From Strigamia acuminata (lineage: Eukaryota > Arthropoda > Chilopoda > Geophilomorpha > Linotaeniidae), in NCBI GenBank assembly GCA_949358305.1, contig OX442319.1, forward strand, positions 14,632,001 through 14,696,000: a DNA stretch of 64,000 nucleotides, given 5' to 3'. Below are positions 59,853 through 64,000 of the stretch, one piece after another (the stretch's first letter is position 1; every line of letters begins with the position of its first letter). The notes beneath the pieces were generated by a model. It saw only the letters and a list, made by a program, of their open reading frames with translations, was not told the origin of the DNA and did not search any database. Both the position numbers and the translations under genes were made by a program.

Positions 59853-62800
59853 TTATTGCTCTTGCAGTGCAGCATCGCCGACTGCTGGCACCTGTTGCTG
59901 CTGCTCTACCAGTGCAGCTCTGGGCGTGACTGACTGCTCCCAAAAGTCGCTGGCTTCGATGACAGTCAATCTCCGGCCCAGCGCTCCTGCCGAGCCGTTC
60001 AATTCTTCGGCTGGCAGCGGAAAATTTGAGCAGACAATCACTGGCACTTTCAAATGAATTTTGACACCGTCGCAATTCTTAGTGGACACAGTCACCCACC
60101 CGCCCTCCAGCAGTCGCAGCATGCTTTCGCGGACATGGCGCTCGCTGAGCCCGTCTCTCGGGGCGTCTGGAATGTACACTGCCGTGTGGTGATTTCCGAG
60201 GCCGCTGAATGCGAAACGGCCTTCTGCCAGGCACGGGTTGAAAGCTGTGACGGTGAGGGGACAAAACATTTCCGTAAGTCGGGTCTTTCCGACGCCCGGC
60301 GCACCATAGAGGTAGAGGTTTTTTAGCTGCGGATTTGGGTCCAGCGGATCTATGTTCCTCAGGAAAGACAGCAAACGGTCCACCCACGTGCCTGGCGTCA
60401 CTTCGAATCCAGCCAGCAGTCGGGCTTGCTCTGCCAGAAGGTGTTGCCTTGCCTCTTCGTCGTTGTGTTTCCGCTCGAGCGAGGTGTGGACGAGTCGCAA
60501 ACTGCCCAGCTCCTTTCTCCGTTTGAACGCAAACGGATCGGTCGCCAAATCCAATTCCCGGCCGTGCATTTCTTTGGCCCACTGACGTGTTTGGAAAAAT
60601 TCATTCGTCATAGAGAGGGGCACATTGAGGGTCAAAGGTGCCAAATCCTGTTTCGTCACGTAGGCGATCGTGCTGCCTCTCCGTTGCGATCCGATCGTCT
60701 GGATATTAATCGCCGGTTGGCGTACGTCAGGAAACAGGATTGGACGCAAGTGTCGTCGCAATTGCACAAAGTCCGTGCGTTGTTGCAGACGGACATACAC
60801 GTGCAAGTGAAATGGATGGGGGTGCTCGCGTGCTGCAACCTCGTTGTGCACCTCCCTGGCGACAATCAGTTCTTGGCAAATCGGCCTAATCGCATCAAAC
60901 ACTTCTTGTCTTGTCTTGCAGCAGTGGGGCAAAGTTATTAGGAACAGCTCGGACTGGGGAGGACGTCGTGGCTCTCGCAGTTCTTGCTGCGGCTGTGCAG
61001 GCTGCTGTGGTTCTCGCAGTCCTTGCCGGGGCTGTGGTGCGACGGGTTGGACGGGTATGTCCAATCGTGGCTCAGCCAAGTGTTGTGGCAGGGCCTGCGG
61101 TAGAAAAACATGCATTTGAGTTTGTTTTGTTTGGTTTTTGTGTCAATTTATGCATTTGCACCTGCAATTCGGCAGCCGGCAGAACAATGCGGCGTGGGTG
61201 TGCGATACGACGTAGTGGGCGGACAGGATGGTTGGGTGCAATGAGACGAGGTTGGGTCATGACTTGCATCACAGGTTGCATCTGAGCGATCCGGTGTGGC
61301 TCCGCAATCGGGTGTGGTTGTGCAATTGGGTGATGTTCCAGAGGTGGGCCAAAAGCTGGAGAAGGTGCAGCAACCTACAACAACATTATAACATTATTTA
61401 TTTGTTGTTTATGTAATTTGTCGACCCCGGATATTTATGCAAAATGAAATTCGTTTTTTGCGCATAAAGTATGCACCAAAAATTCCATTTTACACCAAAC
61501 AAAAACACCAATATGCGAAAAAAAAAAATTTATTCGAGTGTTAAATAACACTTAATGCCATTTCAAAGTGTTCTTGATGTAAATTAATTGTAATTAGTAA
61601 TCACAATTCAATTTTTCTATTTTTTTTAATTGTTTGTTTGTGTTTTTGTTAAAAATTTTCCCAGACACTAATTAAGTGACTTTCCCTGGGGTTTGTTTTT
61701 TGGCGGAATTTTCATGCGTTTTACAAATATAATATCCAAGTTAAACCAAAAAAAATATTAAAAGTAAAAACATCATATGCGGTAAATTGCTAATTTGTGA
61801 TGCAGTGGAGCATCTAGTGTGATAACGTAAAACGTGTGTTTTGGGTTAAACGGTGTTAAATTGTGTAAAAATAGTCTATATAGAAATCATTTGATATCAA
61901 GTTTAATCGGCGTAAAAACACGGAAAAATGATTAAAATCGAAAAAATTGAAATATCGATTTTTTAAAAAGATTTATTCAACCGAAACTTTCAGCTTGATT
62001 AGAGTTACAAGAAAAATTGCGTTTTTTACGAGAACAATTTGGTTTTTGACGAGAAAAATTGGGATTTTTTCGCCAAAAGTTGGTATTTTTACGAGAAAAA
62101 TTCGGATTTTTCCTCGAAAAATTATTTTGTCATGTTTTGGAGCATTCTCACACTGTTTGAACCCGACATAGCACGATTTTACACTGTGTGAACTTGGTGT
62201 ATCACGATTTTACACTGTTTGAACTTGGTACAGCACGATTTTACACTCGAGAGCGCCATCCGCACCTGCTGTTCGACGGCCGGCTGAGCGATCGGGTGTG
62301 GCTGAGCAATCGGGTTAGGCTGTGCAATCGGGTGTGGTTGTGCAATCTGGTCTGCAACAAGACGAAGTCGACGAATCCCATGTTGGGGTGGGTCAACTAT
62401 GACTCGAATAGGGCGAGCATTATGTCCCACAGGTTGGCCGGTAGCTGTAGATGGTGTAGCAACCTACAAAAAGGAGTTTGTTTTGTTTAGCAATATTTTA
62501 TTTAATAACATCAACAAACAGGCATGTTTTGAAAACATCATTTATTTGTTATTTATCTATTTACTAGACCCCGGATATTAATGCAAGATTAAATTCGTTT
62601 TCTTCGCCTAAAGTATGCACCAAAGAATACATTTTATGTAAACTAAAAACATGCAAAATAAAAAACATTATTCCAGTGAAAACAGGTGTTAAAAAACAAC
62701 TTCATGCCATTTCTAAGTGTCCTTGTTGTAAATTAATTGTAATTAGTGATTACAATTCCATTTTTCTGTTTTCTTTATTTGTTTTTTTCTTTCAACTTTT

Positions 62801-64000
62801 TCCAGACACTAATTTAGTGACTTTCCCCGGATATTTATGCAAAATGAAATTCGTTTTTGGCGCATAAAGTATGCACCAAAAATTCCATTTTACACCAAAC
62901 AAAAACACCAATATGCGAAATAAAAAAATTTATTCGAGTGTTAAATAACACTTAATGCCATTTCAAAGTGTTCTTGATGTAAATTAATTGTAATTAGTAA
63001 TCACAATTCAATTTTTCTATTTTTTTTAATTGTTTGTTTGTGTTTTTGTTAAAAATTTTTCCAGACACTAATTTAGTGACTTCCCCTGGTGTCTGTTTTT
63101 GGCGGAATCCTCAGTTTTCTGGACGCAAGCATACGTCCACGATACGTGTCTTTAAAAAAAACAAAAATTGATACACACACGTTTCCGGAAAAATGGCGAT
63201 TTATGCATTTGTTACCGTTTTTTTTACCGAAATATGCAATTTAAACCAATTTTGGTTTTTCATTCAATATAAACATATTCTATGGGTCCAGGGTCTAGTA
63301 ACTAGTAATGCGCTTTATACCAGTTCGACGGCGGGCTGAACAATCCGGTGTGTCTGCGCAATGTGGTGTGGCTGAGCCATGGAGTTTGACGGGCCGGCTA
63401 GTGAAACGAGATGAGGTCGACGAATCCCACGTTGGGGTGGGGCAACCATGTCTCGGACGTGGCTAGTAGCTGGAGGTGTTGCAATCTACAAAGAGGAGTT
63501 TAAAATCATTTGTAATGTGTGGACCCCGGATATTTATGGGAAATAAAATTTGTTTTATGCGCAGAAAATATGCACCAAAAATTCCGTTTCATGCAAAATA
63601 AAAATAGAAATATGCAAAACAAAAGAAATTTATTTGAGTGAAAACAGATGTTAAATAACAACTTAATGTTATTTCTGTGTGTTCTTGATGTGAATGAATT
63701 ATAATTAGTAATTACAATCCATTTTTTTCTATTTTTCTGTTTGTTCATTTGTCTTTGGTTTTGTTTTTTAAAACTTTTCCCAGACACTAATTAAGTGACT
63801 TTCCCTGGGGTTTGTTTTTTGGCGGAATTTTCATGCGTTTTACAAATATAATATCCAAGTTAAACCAAAAAAAATATTAAAAGTAAAAACATCATATGCG
63901 GTAAATTGCTAATTTGTGATGCAGTGGAGCATCTAGTGTGATAACGTAAAACGTGTGTTTTGGGTTAAACGGTGTTAAATCGTGTAAAAATAGTCTATAT
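59853..64000 (-). CDS. Rep gene, copy 2 (5' part beyond window)
   Basis: Visible exons in transcript order are 63321-63485, 62266-62463, 61162-61374 and 59853-61094, matching the last four exons of copy 1 with all HUH and SF3 motifs intact. One Ala-to-Val change lies in the 62266-62463 exon. The 2,119-bp repeat restarts near 63782, so this copy also has at least two units; its total number is unknown. Confidence 0.85.
61663..64000 (-). repeat. 2,119-bp tandem repeat, copy 2 (continues beyond window)
   Basis: One full unit (61663-63781) and the start of the next. Same content as 28708-34110. Confidence 0.9.

Larger units (their letters stand above)
43401..64000 (-). mobile_element. Element B copy 2, truncated by window end
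   Basis: Starting at GGTTAGGT-TGC the sequence repeats 10446-31045 at a constant distance of 32,955 bp, with the same order and orientation. The only difference I noticed in coding parts is G to A at 62395 relative to 29440 (Ala to Val in a Rep exon). The acidic and YR genes of this copy lie beyond the window. Head-to-tail, no spacer. Confidence 0.95.

Overview
The window looks like subtelomeric DNA of an arthropod. The evidence is an uninterrupted run of the pentamer TTAGG (read GGTTA) at 10241-10453, AT-rich intergenic DNA, introns with consensus GT..AG ends, and many eukaryotic DNA transposons and satellites. There is no prokaryotic gene organisation. Single-exon reading misses most genes here: the real genes are spliced, lie on the minus strand, and belong to large mobile elements.

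Layout. (1) 1-10240 is the right part of a large element, called A here. It has a minus-strand tyrosine recombinase (YR) gene whose tail is encoded by tandemly duplicated 168-nt exons (1-2002). To its right are 8 kb of noncoding DNA with satellites, including three tandem arrays whose units look like small exons with intact splice sites. (2) 10241-10453 is the (TTAGG)n tract. (3) 10446-43400 is one complete 32,955-bp unit, called element B here. (4) 43401-64000 is a second, head-to-tail and almost identical copy of B, cut by the window end. Both B copies start with GGTTAGGT followed by TGCAAAAAC. The unit-unit junction holds one telomere-like core and no other telomeric DNA. This is what integration of a circular form into a telomere repeat by a site-specific recombinase would leave.

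Element B from left to right: a left terminal region with a perfect hairpin (10446-13000); about 9 kb of plus-strand, stop-riddled exons from ordinary host genes (Elongator ELP1, MEMO1, DTL/CDT2, a HECT ubiquitin ligase, a GCC2_GCC3/ephrin-receptor-like cysteine-rich domain) with introns retained; DNA transposon debris including a palindromic Tc1-like remnant (24576-26840); and then three minus-strand spliced genes. These are a replication initiator with an HUH nuclease and an SF3 helicase, of the CRESS-DNA-virus type, whose N-terminal tail comes from exons in a 2,119-bp tandem repeat (26898-34472); a 285-residue acidic, cysteine-containing protein of unknown function (36000-37457); and a six-exon YR gene (39166-42664). 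The right end has 152-bp repeats studded with TTAGGT motifs.

Inferred logic: the YR would excise and insert the element at TTAGG repeats, the HUH-SF3 Rep would copy the circle (rolling-circle copying also gives head-to-tail tandems), and the acidic protein is an accessory factor of unknown role. I know of no named family that joins a CRESS-type Rep, a YR and telomere-repeat insertion in a 33-kb arthropod element, but I could not search databases.
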